A DNA stretch of 64,000 nucleotides from Allolobophora icterica. Lineage: Eukaryota > Annelida > Clitellata > Crassiclitellata > Lumbricidae. The DNA is taken from contig OY744605.1 of NCBI GenBank assembly GCA_963556255.1, positions 69,381,693-69,445,692 on the forward strand, written 5' to 3'. Of the stretch, positions 63,957-64,000 are shown one piece after another (the stretch's first letter is position 1; each line of letters starts with the position of its first letter). Made by a program: the position numbers and the translations under genes. The notes beneath the pieces were generated by a model. It worked only from the letters and a program-made list of their open reading frames with translations. It made no database searches and was not told the DNA's origin.

Positions 63957-64000
63957 ATTTACGAGTGTCTGTATATTAGTTTAGACGTGGTGTCTTCTAA

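Overview
The window is eukaryotic, animal-type DNA. It has long microsatellites, many nested DNA transposons and LINE remnants, tRNA-derived SINEs, and a spliced gene with GT-AG introns. The 8-bp palindrome TAGGCCTA is strikingly frequent. I read the source as a marine invertebrate, perhaps a deuterostome such as an echinoderm, but the species call is weak.

Regions. (1) 1-9.0 kb: repeats and one hAT-like MITE, no gene seen. (2) 9.1-20.9 kb, minus strand: four coding exons whose phases join into one predicted 236-residue protein with six canonical EF-hand calcium-binding loops. Its introns carry a 1.25-kb hAT-like element, a MITE, a decayed Tc1-like transposase, LINE pieces and microsatellites. 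(3) 21-35 kb: a transposon graveyard. It includes a three-level nest of elements (22.08-25.90 kb), a LINE reverse transcriptase split by a MITE with a 7-bp target duplication, a foldback element and a decayed pogo-like transposase. (4) 36.07-54.99 kb: an almost intact Polinton/Maverick (adintovirus-like) element of about 18.9 kb, with near-identical 180-bp terminal inverted repeats and a flanking 7-bp direct repeat (TAGCGCA). (5) 55-64 kb: MITEs, a SINE, a minisatellite and long microsatellites, no gene seen.

The Polinton is the main content. Its left arm has a small coiled-coil gene (-) and a Cys-rich gene (+), in DNA that has collected host repeats. Then come protein-primed DNA polymerase B (+), a retroviral-type integrase (-), and a zinc-ribbon/phospholipase A2 protein (-). 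The rightward morphogenesis block follows: packaging ATPase, a 366-residue protein, penton-type minor capsid protein, a small pVI-like basic protein, double-jelly-roll major capsid protein, PX-like protein, adenain-type protease, a repeat-built fibre-like protein, and two uncharacterised proteins. Polymerase and integrase would serve replication and insertion. ATPase, capsid proteins and protease would build a virion. The PLA2 and the fibre-like protein suggest membrane penetration and receptor binding.

The most interesting details are three. The protease has no usable N-terminal ATG; instead its frame begins at an A AAA AAC heptamer directly before the PX stop codon, predicting -1 ribosomal frameshifting. 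A 50-bp module built on GTGAC-N10-GTCAC is present three times: just inside each terminal repeat and upstream of the structural genes. The leader of the structural block is duplicated around the middle copy of that module.
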